Below are positions 7,822 to 15,053 of a stretch of 47,988 nucleotides of DNA, piece after piece (the first letter of the stretch is position 1; every line of letters begins with the position of its first letter). The notes under the pieces are model-generated. The model saw only the letters and a list, made by a program, of their open reading frames with translations. It was not told where the DNA came from and did no database searches. The position numbers and the translations under genes are program-made. The stretch is from Variovorax boronicumulans (GTDB lineage Bacteria; Pseudomonadota; Gammaproteobacteria; Burkholderiales; Burkholderiaceae_C), in NCBI RefSeq assembly GCF_019352895.1, contig NZ_JAAAFX010000014.1:274134-322121 (forward strand), read 5' to 3'.

Positions 7822-7831
7822 CCTCGACGGG

Positions 7832-8974
7832 CTAGTTCGCCACCTGCGTCCCGAGCGCGATGTAGCGCGCCAGGTGATGGTCCTCGTCGCCCAGCTGGTG
7901 GTCGATCATGACCAGCCGCTTGGCGTAGTGGGCCAGCGGCAGTTCCCAGGTCATGCCGATGCCGCCGTGCATCTGGATGCTTTCCTCGGCCACCAGCGTG
8001 CCCACGCGGCCGATGGTGAACTTGGCGGCCGACAGCGCGCGTTCGCGCGTCGGGCGGTCGGCGTCGTCGAGCGCGGCCGCGGCGTTGATCACGGCCGAGC
8101 GCGCCTGTTCGATCTCCAGCAGCAGCTGCGCCATGCGGTGCTGCAGCGCCTGGAAGCTGCCGATGGGCACGCCGAACTGCTTGCGCGTGCGCAGGTACTC
8201 GAGCGTGGCCTGGCGCGCCGCGTCCATCGCGCCCAGCGATTCGGCGCACAGCGCGAGCAGGCCGCGGCCGACCGCATACTCGAGCAGCGCGAAGCCTTCG
8301 CCTTCGGTGCCCAGCAGTGCCTCGGCGCCCAGCACCACGTTGTCGAGCGTGAGCTCCGCGGCCCGGCCGCCGTCCACGCGCGGGTAGCCGCGCCGTGCCA
8401 GGCCCGCGGTGTCGCGCGGCACCAGGAACAGCGAAAGGCCGGCCTCGTCGTACTGCTCACCGGCGGTGCGCGCGCTCACCAGGTACAGCTCGGCCTGCTC
8501 GCCCTGCAGCACCACGGCCTTGGCACCGTCGAGGCGCCAGCCCTCGCCGCTGCGGCGTGCGGTGGTGGCGACGTTGGCCAGCTCGTAATGCGATGCGGGT
8601 TCGTCGTGCGCCAGCGCGGCCACGGTGCGGCCTTCGATCACCGCGTCCAGCAGCGGCCTGTGCGCCGAGCCGCCGGCCCGTGCGATCGCACTGCCCACCA
8701 CCAGCGCGCCGAGGAAGGGTTCGACCACCAGGCCGCGGCCCAGGCTCTCGAAGACCACGGCGATGTCGAAGCCGTCGCCGCCGAAGCCGCCCTCGGCCTC
8801 GCCGAACAGCGCGCCCAGCGCGCCGAGTTCGGCGAAGCGCTGCCAGAGCTCGGTGCTGAAGCCGCGCGTGGATTGCGCGATGTGGTCGCGGGTGGCGAAG
8901 CCGTACTGCTCGGCCACGAAGCGGTCCAGCGTTTCCGCCAGCATGCGGCGTTCTTCGGTGTGTTCGAAGTTCAT
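7832..8974 (-). CDS. Acyl-CoA dehydrogenase family protein
   Basis: A 380-residue flavoprotein of the acyl-CoA dehydrogenase fold, starting MNFEHTEERRMLAETLDRF. The helical N-terminal domain runs to about residue 115, then the beta domain. The C-terminal helical domain contains RKQFGVPIGSFQALQHRMA (the family RxxFGxxixxfQxxxhxlA motif) and QMHGGIGMTWELPLAHYAKR, where the Glu after GMTW falls near the catalytic-base position known from MCAD. It is less typical than its neighbour and may be the partner subunit of a two-gene dehydrogenase, since the adjacent 398-residue gene ends only 10 bases upstream of this start. Such adjacent ACAD pairs, in steroid degraders for example, form heteromers; whether this pair does is inference. 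Confidence 0.92.
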   Translation of the reverse strand: MNFEHTEERRMLAETLDRFVAEQYGFATRDHIAQSTRGFSTELWQRFAELGALGALFGEAEGGFGGDGFDIAVVFESLGRGLVVEPFLGALVVGSAIARAGGSAHRPLLDAVIEGRTVAALAHDEPASHYELANVATTARRSGEGWRLDGAKAVVLQGEQAELYLVSARTAGEQYDEAGLSLFLVPRDTAGLARRGYPRVDGGRAAELTLDNVVLGAEALLGTEGEGFALLEYAVGRGLLALCAESLGAMDAARQATLEYLRTRKQFGVPIGSFQALQHRMAQLLLEIEQARSAVINAAAALDDADRPTRERALSAAKFTIGRVGTLVAEESIQMHGGIGMTWELPLAHYAKRLVMIDHQLGDEDHHLARYIALGTQVAN

Positions 8975-8984
8975 GGTGTGGCGT

Positions 8985-10181
8985 TCACAGTCCCAGGATC
9001 ATCTTGGAGATGATGTTCTTCTGGATTTCGTTGGAGCCGCCGAAGATCGACAGCTTGCGGTTGTTGAAGTACAGCGCCGCGGCGCCGGCCGCGTCGGCCG
9101 GGCCCACGGGCGCCTCGCCATAGCCCTCGCGCAGCGCGGCCTCGATGTAGGGCTGCGCATAGGGGCCCATCGCGCGGCGCATCAGCGACGACAGCTCCTG
9201 CCGCAGCTCGGTGCCGCGGATCTTGAGCATCGAGCTCTCGGCGCCGGGCACGCCGCCGCCGGCCACGGCCGCGAGCACGCGCAGGTTGGTGGTCTTCATG
9301 TTCTCCAGGTCGATCTCGGCGCGTGCCAGGCGCGCGGCGAACAGCGGGTCCTGGGCCAGCGGGCGGCCGTTGCGGCGCTGCGTGGCGGCGGTGCGTCGCA
9401 GGCGCTCCATCAGCGCCACCGAGAAGCCCACGCCCGCGATGTTGGTGCGCTCGTAGGTCAGCAGGTACTTGGCGTAGGTCCAGCCCTTGTTCTCCTCGCC
9501 CACCAGGTTCTCGGCCGGCACGCGCACATCGGTGAAGAACACCTCGTTGACCTCGTGCTCGCCGTCGAGCGTGATGATGGGCCGCACCTCGACGCCGGGC
9601 GAGGCCATGTCGACCAGCAGGAAGCTGATGCCGGCCTGCTTGCTGACTTCCTTCGAGGTGCGCACCAGGCAGAAGATCATGTTGGCGTGCTGGCCCAGCG
9701 TGGTCCAGGTCTTCTGGCCGTTGACCACGTAGTGGTCGCCGTCGCGCACCGCGGTGGTCTTGACCGAGGCCAGGTCGGAGCCGGCGCCGGGCTCCGAGTA
9801 GCCCTGGCACCACCAGTCGCTGCCGTCGAGGATGCGCGGCAGCCAGTGGCGCTTCTGCGCTTCGTTGCCGTACTTGATGAGCACCGGCGCGAGCATGTTG
9901 ACGCCGAAGGGCACCACGCGCGGCGTGCCGTAGAGCGCGCACTCGTTCTCGAAGATGAACTTCTCGATCGCGGTCCAGCCCGGGCCGCCGTGCTCCTTGG
10001 GCCAGTGGTTGCCCAGCCAGCCCTGCGCGTTGAGGATCGCGTGCCACTCGACCATGTCGGCCTTGGCCGGCCGCTTGCCGCTGCGCACCAGGTCCGACAG
10101 GCGGGCCGGCACCTTGGCCGCGAGAAAGGCCTGCACCTCGCGGCGGAAGGCTTCTTCTTCAGGGGTGAAATTCAGATCCAT
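8985..10181 (-). CDS. Acyl-CoA dehydrogenase family protein
   Basis: A 398-residue acyl-CoA dehydrogenase. It begins MDLNFTPEEEAFRREVQAFL and has WHAILNAQGWLGNHWPKEHGGPGW, typical of the large actinobacterial/betaproteobacterial FadE-like class. The flavin/substrate region shows YSEPGAGSDLASVKTTA (about residues 135-150) and GQKTWTTLGQHA. The C-terminus SIFGGSNEIQKNIISKMILGL carries the conserved GGSNEIQ motif. It catalyses FAD-dependent alpha,beta-desaturation of an acyl-CoA, passing electrons to ETF. It lies 12 bases downstream of the thiolase gene in the same operon. Chain length or ring specificity cannot be read from sequence. Confidence 0.94.
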   Translation of the reverse strand: MDLNFTPEEEAFRREVQAFLAAKVPARLSDLVRSGKRPAKADMVEWHAILNAQGWLGNHWPKEHGGPGWTAIEKFIFENECALYGTPRVVPFGVNMLAPVLIKYGNEAQKRHWLPRILDGSDWWCQGYSEPGAGSDLASVKTTAVRDGDHYVVNGQKTWTTLGQHANMIFCLVRTSKEVSKQAGISFLLVDMASPGVEVRPIITLDGEHEVNEVFFTDVRVPAENLVGEENKGWTYAKYLLTYERTNIAGVGFSVALMERLRRTAATQRRNGRPLAQDPLFAARLARAEIDLENMKTTNLRVLAAVAGGGVPGAESSMLKIRGTELRQELSSLMRRAMGPYAQPYIEAALREGYGEAPVGPADAAGAAALYFNNRKLSIFGGSNEIQKNIISKMILGL

Positions 10182-10193
10182 GAATGCAGTGGT

Positions 10194-11375
10194 TCAGAAG
10201 ATCTCGAACAGGCCCGCAGCGCCCATGCCGCCGGCGATGCACATCGTGACCACCGCGTACTTGGCGCCGCGGCGCTTGCCTTCGATCAGCACATGGCCCG
10301 CGAGCCGCGCGCCGGTCATGCCGAAGGGGTGGCCGATGGAGATGCTGCCGCCGTTGACGTTGAGCAGTTCGTCGGGCAGGCCGAGCTTGTCGCGGCAGTA
10401 GATCGACTGCGAGGCGAAGGCCTCGTTGAGTTCCCACAAACCGATGTCGCTGACCTTCAGGCCATGGCGCTGCAGCAGCTTGGGCACCGCGAACACCGGG
10501 CCGATGCCCATCTCGTCGGGCTCGCAGCCGGCCACGGCCATGCCGCGGAAGGCGCCCAGGGCCTTGAGGCCCAGGCGCTCGGCTTCCCTGGCCTCGACCA
10601 GCACGCAGGCCGAGGCGCCGTCGGACAGCTGCGAGGAGTTGCCGGCGGTGATGAACTTGTCGGGGCCGTTGACGGGCGCGAGCTTGGCCAGCGCCTCGTA
10701 GGTGGTGCCGCGGCGGTTGCAGGTGTCGGCATCGACCGTGACCTCGCGCTCCGTCACCGCGCCCGTGGCCTTGTCGGTGACGGCCATGGTGGTGGTGACC
10801 GACACGATCTCGTCGCGGTAGCGGCCGGCCAGCTGGGCCTCCTCGGTGCGGCGCTGGCTCTCGGCGGAGAAGATGTCCTGCGCTTCGCGGCTGATGCCAT
10901 AGCGCGAGGCCACGATGTCGGCGGTCTCGATCATCGAGAGGTAGAGCTCGGGCTTGTGTTGCTGGATCCACGGGTCGATGCCGGTCTCGCCGTCTTCGCG
11001 CGAGCGGATGCCCGAGATGCTCTCGACGCCGCCCGCGATCATGGCCGGCGCGCCGTCGACCACGATGCGGCCCGCGGCGATCGCGATGGCCTGCAGGCCC
11101 GAGGCGCAGAAGCGGTTGACGGTGGTGCCCGCGATGCCGATCGGCAGGCCGGCGCGGATCACGCTCTGGCGCGCGATGTTGCGGCCGGTGCGGCCTTCGG
11201 GGTAGCCGCAGCCGAGCACCGCGTCCTCGATCAGCGCGGGGTCGATGCCCGCGCGGTCGACCGCGGCGCGCACCGCGAAGGCGGCCAGCGTCGGGCCGGG
11301 CGTGATGTTGAATTCGCCGCGGTGCGCCTTGGTGAGCGGGGTGCGGGCGGTTGAAACGATGACGGCTTCGCGCAT
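10194..11375 (-). CDS. Acetyl-CoA C-acyltransferase (thiolase)
   Basis: A 393-residue thiolase, the usual length. The acyl-accepting cysteine is Cys90 in TTVNRFCASGLQAIA. The catalytic His349 is in SIGHPFGMTG, and the second Cys379 is in VVTMCIAGGMGAAGLFE. The NEAFAS motif is also present. It cleaves 3-oxoacyl-CoA with CoA to release acetyl-CoA or propionyl-CoA, completing the cycle begun by the two acyl-CoA dehydrogenases and the FadJ-like fusion that flank it. The start MREAVIVSTARTP is standard for the family. It is expressed from the same reverse-strand operon, 31 bases after the fusion gene. Confidence 0.96.
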   Translation of the reverse strand: MREAVIVSTARTPLTKAHRGEFNITPGPTLAAFAVRAAVDRAGIDPALIEDAVLGCGYPEGRTGRNIARQSVIRAGLPIGIAGTTVNRFCASGLQAIAIAAGRIVVDGAPAMIAGGVESISGIRSREDGETGIDPWIQQHKPELYLSMIETADIVASRYGISREAQDIFSAESQRRTEEAQLAGRYRDEIVSVTTTMAVTDKATGAVTEREVTVDADTCNRRGTTYEALAKLAPVNGPDKFITAGNSSQLSDGASACVLVEAREAERLGLKALGAFRGMAVAGCEPDEMGIGPVFAVPKLLQRHGLKVSDIGLWELNEAFASQSIYCRDKLGLPDELLNVNGGSISIGHPFGMTGARLAGHVLIEGKRRGAKYAVVTMCIAGGMGAAGLFEIF

Positions 11376-11406
11376 GGTGTGTGGTCTCCGGAAATGAAGG
11401 GGTGGG

Positions 11407-13533
11407 TTATTCGGTCGTGTTCAGGCTGGCGAAGTCGGCGCTGCGCGCCACCAGCTCGACCAGCAGCGGCGAGGGCCGCCAGAAGATCGGGTCTTCCTTG
11501 GCGAAGGCCTCGATGTCGGCCAGCACCGTGGCCAGGCCGACCGTGTCGGCGTAGTGCATCGGGCCGCCGCGGTAGCGCGGGAAGCCGTAGCCCGAGAGGA
11601 AGGCCACGTCCACGTCGAGCGGGCGCAGCGCGATGCCTTCGTGCACGACGTTGGCGCCCTCGTTGACCATCGCCGCCATGTAGCGGCGCACGATCTCGGC
11701 GTCGCTGAAGGGGCGCGGCGTGACGCCGGCGCGGGCGCGCTCGGCCTCGACGATGGCCAGCACCTCGGGGTCGGGCTGGCCGGTGCGCGCGCCTTCGGGA
11801 TAGAGGTAGTAGCCGCGGCCGGTCTTCTGGCCGAACCAGCCGCGCTCGCAGATGCGGTCGGCGATCTGCACATAGCGCGCCTTCGGGTCGCGCGTGGTGG
11901 CGCGGCGCTTGCGCGTGGCCCAGCCGATGTCGCCGCCCGCGAGGTCGGCCACCTGGAACGGGCCCATGGGGTAGCCGAAGTCGCGCAGCGCCTGGTCGAT
12001 CTGGTAGGGCGAGGCGCCGTCTTCCACCATGTGGTCGGCCGCGGCGCGGTACACCGCCAGCACGCGGTTGCCGATGAAGCCGTCGCACACGCCCGCGCGC
12101 ACCGGCACCTTCTTCAGCTGCTTGGCGAGCGCGAAGGCCGTGGCCACGGCCTCGGCGCCGGTGGTGGCGGGCACCACGATCTCCAGCAGCTTCATGATGT
12201 TGGCCGGCGAGAAGAAGTGCAGGCCGATCACGTCGGCCGGGCGCGAGGTGGCGGCGGCGATGCGGTCGATGTCGAGATAGGAGGTGTTGGTGGCGAGCAG
12301 CGCGCCGGGCTTGCACACGCGGTCGAGTTCGGCGAAGACCGCGAGCTTGACGTCCATGTCCTCGAACACGGCCTCGATCACCAGGTCGACGTCGGCCAGC
12401 GCGTCGTAGCGCGTGCTGCCGGTGAAGCGCGCCATCACCGCGGCCTTGGCTTCGGCGCCGATGCGGCCCCTGGCGATCAGGCCGTCGTAGACCTTCTCGA
12501 CGTTGGCACGGCCGCGCGCCAGCGCGGCCTCGTCGCGCTCGACCATGGTCACGGGCAGGCCCGCGTCGAGCACCGACACCGCGATGCCCGCGCCCATGGT
12601 GCCGCCGCCCACGATGCCCACGTGGGCCAACGTGCGAGGCTTGGCGCTGCGTGTCTCGGGCGCCTTGGCCACTTCGCGCTCGGCGAAGAAGGCGTGGATC
12701 AGCGCGGCGCGCTGCGGGTTGGCCAGGCATTCGGTGAAGGCCGCGCGTTCGAACGCCAGGCCCTCGTCGAAGGGCTGGTCGAGCGCGGCCTGCACCGCGT
12801 CGACGATCTTCAGCGGCGAGAACAGGCCGCGCGCCTTCTTCGCGGTCTCGGCACGCGCGGCATCGATCGCGGCCTGGCTCCCGGCGCGGTCCTGCAGGCC
12901 GCTCGCATCGCGCGTGGGACGGGGCAGGGCGCCGCTGGCGAGCAGTTCGCGCGCATAGCCGAGGCCGGCTTGCGTGGCATCGGCGGCCTCGCCGAGCCGG
13001 TCGACCAGGCCCAGCGCCAACGCTTCCTTGGCACCGACGTGGCGGCCGCTGAGCATCAGCTCGAGGGCCGCCTTGGCGCCGATCAGCCGCGGCGCGCGCT
13101 GCGTGCCGCCCGCGCCGGGCAGCAGGCCCAACAGCACTTCGGGCAGGCCGAGCCTGGCGTCGGGCAAGGCGATGCGGTAGTGCGCCGACAGCGCGACCTC
13201 GAGCCCGCCGCCCAGCGCGGCGCCGTGCAGCGCGGCGATCACGGGCTTGGCGCAACCCTCGAGGCGGCGGCAGACCTCGGGCAGCGCGGGCGGCTGCGGC
13301 GCCTGGCCGAACTCGCGGATGTCCGCGCCAGCGATGAAGCCGCGGCCCCGGCCCACCAGCAGCAGGGCGCGCACCGAGGCATCGGCCTCGGCCGCTTCGA
13401 CGGCGGCCAGCAGGCCGCGGCGCACGGCCGCGCCGAGCGCGTTGACCGGCGGGTTGTCGACGGTCACGACCAGGACGCCGTCGGCGATGCGGTAGTTCAC
13501 GGGGGAGGGAGAGGCGGGAAGGGCGTCGGTCAT
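11407..13533 (-). CDS. 3-hydroxyacyl-CoA dehydrogenase / enoyl-CoA hydratase fusion (FadJ/FadB-like)
   Basis: A 708-residue bifunctional beta-oxidation protein. The N-terminal crotonase domain (about 1-200) has GFIAGADI, HGAALGGGLEVAL and LGLPEVLLGLLPGAGGTQR, so both catalytic Glu residues are present. The NAD-binding domain starts near residue 305 with VGIVGGGTMGAGIAVSVLDAG. It is followed by NTSYLDIDRIA, IGLHFFSPANIMKLLEIV and the 3HCDH C-terminal repeats ending near residue 690. It hydrates enoyl-CoA and oxidises the 3-hydroxyacyl-CoA. It is the first gene of the operon, 156 bases from the divergent LysR gene, so its promoter lies in that gap with the TTGACA half-sites. It is shorter than E. 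coli FadB, as usual for monomeric MFE-type proteins in Burkholderiales. Confidence 0.95.
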   Translation of the reverse strand: MTDALPASPSPVNYRIADGVLVVTVDNPPVNALGAAVRRGLLAAVEAAEADASVRALLLVGRGRGFIAGADIREFGQAPQPPALPEVCRRLEGCAKPVIAALHGAALGGGLEVALSAHYRIALPDARLGLPEVLLGLLPGAGGTQRAPRLIGAKAALELMLSGRHVGAKEALALGLVDRLGEAADATQAGLGYARELLASGALPRPTRDASGLQDRAGSQAAIDAARAETAKKARGLFSPLKIVDAVQAALDQPFDEGLAFERAAFTECLANPQRAALIHAFFAEREVAKAPETRSAKPRTLAHVGIVGGGTMGAGIAVSVLDAGLPVTMVERDEAALARGRANVEKVYDGLIARGRIGAEAKAAVMARFTGSTRYDALADVDLVIEAVFEDMDVKLAVFAELDRVCKPGALLATNTSYLDIDRIAAATSRPADVIGLHFFSPANIMKLLEIVVPATTGAEAVATAFALAKQLKKVPVRAGVCDGFIGNRVLAVYRAAADHMVEDGASPYQIDQALRDFGYPMGPFQVADLAGGDIGWATRKRRATTRDPKARYVQIADRICERGWFGQKTGRGYYLYPEGARTGQPDPEVLAIVEAERARAGVTPRPFSDAEIVRRYMAAMVNEGANVVHEGIALRPLDVDVAFLSGYGFPRYRGGPMHYADTVGLATVLADIEAFAKEDPIFWRPSPLLVELVARSADFASLNTTE

Positions 13534-13617
13534 CGTCGTTGTCTCGTGCGGGCGGCGCGTGCCGAGGCACGGCCTGGGAAAGGAGCCGGTGCCGCATTCT
13601 TCGGGGCCCAGGGCGTC

Positions 13618-13664
13618 TTGACAATGGGATGGCTGATTGACATGCTGTCAAAGAAATTTTGACA
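13618..13664. promoter_or_regulatory. TTGACA half-site cluster, candidate LysR operator/promoters
   Basis: Three forward TTGACA hexamers start at 13618, 13637 and 13659. One inverted copy (TGTCAA) at 13646-13651 forms a perfect 6-3-6 palindrome with the second (13637-13651). The cluster lies in the 156-base divergent gap between the FadJ-like gene and the LysR gene, ending 26 bases before the LysR start. The hexamer equals the sigma-70 -35 consensus, so the sites may serve as promoter elements, as operator half-sites, or both. Confidence 0.5.
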
Positions 13665-13689
13665 ATCAACCGGCGAGGGTGGCGCAAGG

Positions 13690-14604
13690 ATGGCAACGGA
13701 GATGGACTTGAGCGCGCTCGCGCTGCTGGTGGAGATCCTGGACGCGGGCAACCTCAGCGAGGCCGCGCGGCGGTTGCGCATGAGCCGGGCCAACGTCAGC
13801 TACCACCTGGCGCAGCTCGAGCGCTCGGTGGGCGCGCAGCTGGTGCGCCGCACCACCCGTCGCGCCGAGCCGACCGAGATCGGGCTGCGGCTCTATGCGC
13901 ACGGGCGCCGGATCCAGAACGAGCTGCTGGCCGCGCGCGAGTCGGTCTCGTCCCTGGGCGACGAACTGCGCGGCCAGGTGCGCCTGAGCGTGCCCAGCGG
14001 CTACGGCCAGCTCGTGATGTCCGACTGGCTGCTGGACTTCAAGCGGCGCTACCCGGGCATCGTGCTCAACGTGATGTTCGAGAACCGGGTCGACGACCTG
14101 CTGCGCGACGAAGTCGACTTCGCGATCCGCGTGATGCCCGAACCGCCGGCCGCGCTGGTGGCGCGCGAGCTGGGCGTGGTGCGCTACGTGGCCTGCGCCT
14201 CGCGCGCCTATGCGGCGGCGCATGCGCTGCCGACGCAACTCGCGGACCTGGCGGGCGCGCCGGTGATCACCGCCTCGGTGGTCGGCAAGCAACTTCGCGT
14301 GTCGGCCTATGCCGAGGGCGAGCGCGAGGAATTGCTGCTCGAACCCACGCTGATCTCGGAGAACTTCGTGTTCCTGCGCCAGGCCATCCTGGCCGGGCTG
14401 GGCATCGGCCTGGTGCCCGACTACGTGGTGCAGCCCGACATCGCGAGCGGCGAGGTGGTGACGGCGCTCGACGCGCTGCAGCTGAGCATCTTCGGCACCC
14501 GCATGTTCATGCTCTACATGCCCAACCGCCACCACACGCGCGCGGCCTCCACCTTCATCGACTTCATCCTCGAACGAGCGAAGGAAGAGGGGCGGCGACC
14601 CTAG
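13690..14604 (+). CDS. LysR family transcriptional regulator
   Basis: A 304-residue LysR regulator. The N-terminal winged HTH covers about residues 5-63 (MDLSALALLVEILDAGNLS, then AARRLRMSRANVSYHLAQLE). It is followed by the linker helix and a substrate-binding domain from about residue 93 (GQVRLSVPSGYGQLVM) to the C-terminus, including FAIRVMPEPPAALVARELG and GLGIGLVPDYVV. It is divergently transcribed from the FadJ-like/thiolase/ACAD operon, the classical arrangement for a LysR controlling its neighbour and itself. The effector is probably a CoA ester or free acid of that pathway, which is inference. Confidence 0.94.
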   Translation: MATEMDLSALALLVEILDAGNLSEAARRLRMSRANVSYHLAQLERSVGAQLVRRTTRRAEPTEIGLRLYAHGRRIQNELLAARESVSSLGDELRGQVRLSVPSGYGQLVMSDWLLDFKRRYPGIVLNVMFENRVDDLLRDEVDFAIRVMPEPPAALVARELGVVRYVACASRAYAAAHALPTQLADLAGAPVITASVVGKQLRVSAYAEGEREELLLEPTLISENFVFLRQAILAGLGIGLVPDYVVQPDIASGEVVTALDALQLSIFGTRMFMLYMPNRHHTRAASTFIDFILERAKEEGRRP

Positions 14605-14769
14605 GGACGCGGGCTGTCGAGGGGACAGGGCTTCCGCCTCGAAAGCGCCGGGCCGGGGATCGGTCGGCTTGTCCGGAGGTGCTCCCCGAGCGCCGGCCGC
14701 TGCGCGGTCCGCCCGGGCGCCGAACACCGCACCAAAGAAGCACAAATGGCCGCCAACATGGCGCAATTC

Positions 14770-14783
14770 GGCAAATATTTGCC
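14770..14783. promoter_or_regulatory. Perfect 14-bp palindrome, candidate activator site
   Basis: GGCAAATATTTGCC is a perfect palindrome, flanked by CAATT and AATTG arms that extend the symmetry with a one-base offset. It lies about 190 bases upstream of the predicted sigma-54 start site at about 14975, a usual distance for enhancer-binding regulators. Confidence 0.5.
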
Positions 14784-14851
14784 AATTGATGCACCTGATT
14801 CTGGCGCGAAAGATATTCCGGACGGATTCCCGTTCGACGAAATTGAGCGTT

Positions 14852-14867
14852 GTACGAATATCCGTAC
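14852..14867. promoter_or_regulatory. Inverted repeat, candidate activator site
   Basis: GTACG and CGTAC are inverted with a 6-base spacer, about 115 bases before the predicted start site. Its sequence differs from the other two palindromes, so it may bind a different protein. Confidence 0.35.
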
Positions 14868-14929
14868 GCGCTTGAATGATCAAACGCACTTCAAACGCCG
14901 GATTTGTGGGTTTTCATATCGAAACTCGG

Positions 14930-14944
14930 GTTTACGAGGTAAAC
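14930..14944. promoter_or_regulatory. Palindrome abutting the sigma-54-like promoter
   Basis: GTTTAC and GTAAAC form a perfect 6-3-6 inverted repeat ending four bases before the -24 element. A protein bound here could block or assist polymerase. Confidence 0.35.
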
Positions 14945-14948
14945 AAGC

Positions 14949-14964
14949 TGGCACAGACCATGCT
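14949..14964 (+). promoter_or_regulatory. Sigma-54-like -24/-12 promoter for the M20 peptidase
   Basis: TGGCAC, five bases, then ATGCT. The invariant GG (14950-14951) and GC (14962-14963) are present at the correct spacing; the -12 block has A where the consensus has T. The start site would be near 14975, giving a leader of about 80 bases. Confidence 0.5.
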
Positions 14965-15053
14965 CCAGTACGCATGCCCCGATTCTCGTGAGCGACCCCG
15001 TGCAAAGGCCGTCCAAAGCGGTTTTGCATCAATTCGTAGTTCCAGGAGTAGAA

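Larger units (their letters stand above)
14605..15053 (+). other. Long intergenic regulatory region upstream of the M20 peptidase
   Basis: About 450 bases with no convincing gene. The second half is distinctly AT-richer than its surroundings. It holds three palindromes (14770-14783, 14852-14867, 14930-14944), a sigma-54-like -24/-12 element (14949-14964) and a clear ribosome site AGGAG at 15044-15048, five bases before the peptidase ATG. No strong terminator for the LysR gene was found. Confidence 0.6.

Noticed and set aside
7674..8249. In-frame 192-codon N-terminal extension of the alpha/beta hydrolase
   Set aside because: It overlaps the acyl-CoA dehydrogenase gene in another frame and would bury the Tat signal.
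14764..14788. GG and GC pair in the GGCAAATATTTGCC palindrome as a second sigma-54 promoter
   Set aside because: The spacing between GG and GC is one base short on both strands, and the -24 block is poor.
14746..14991. 81-codon forward frame in the gap before the peptidase
   Set aside because: No ribosome site or recognisable domain, and it runs through all three palindromes and the sigma-54-like promoter.
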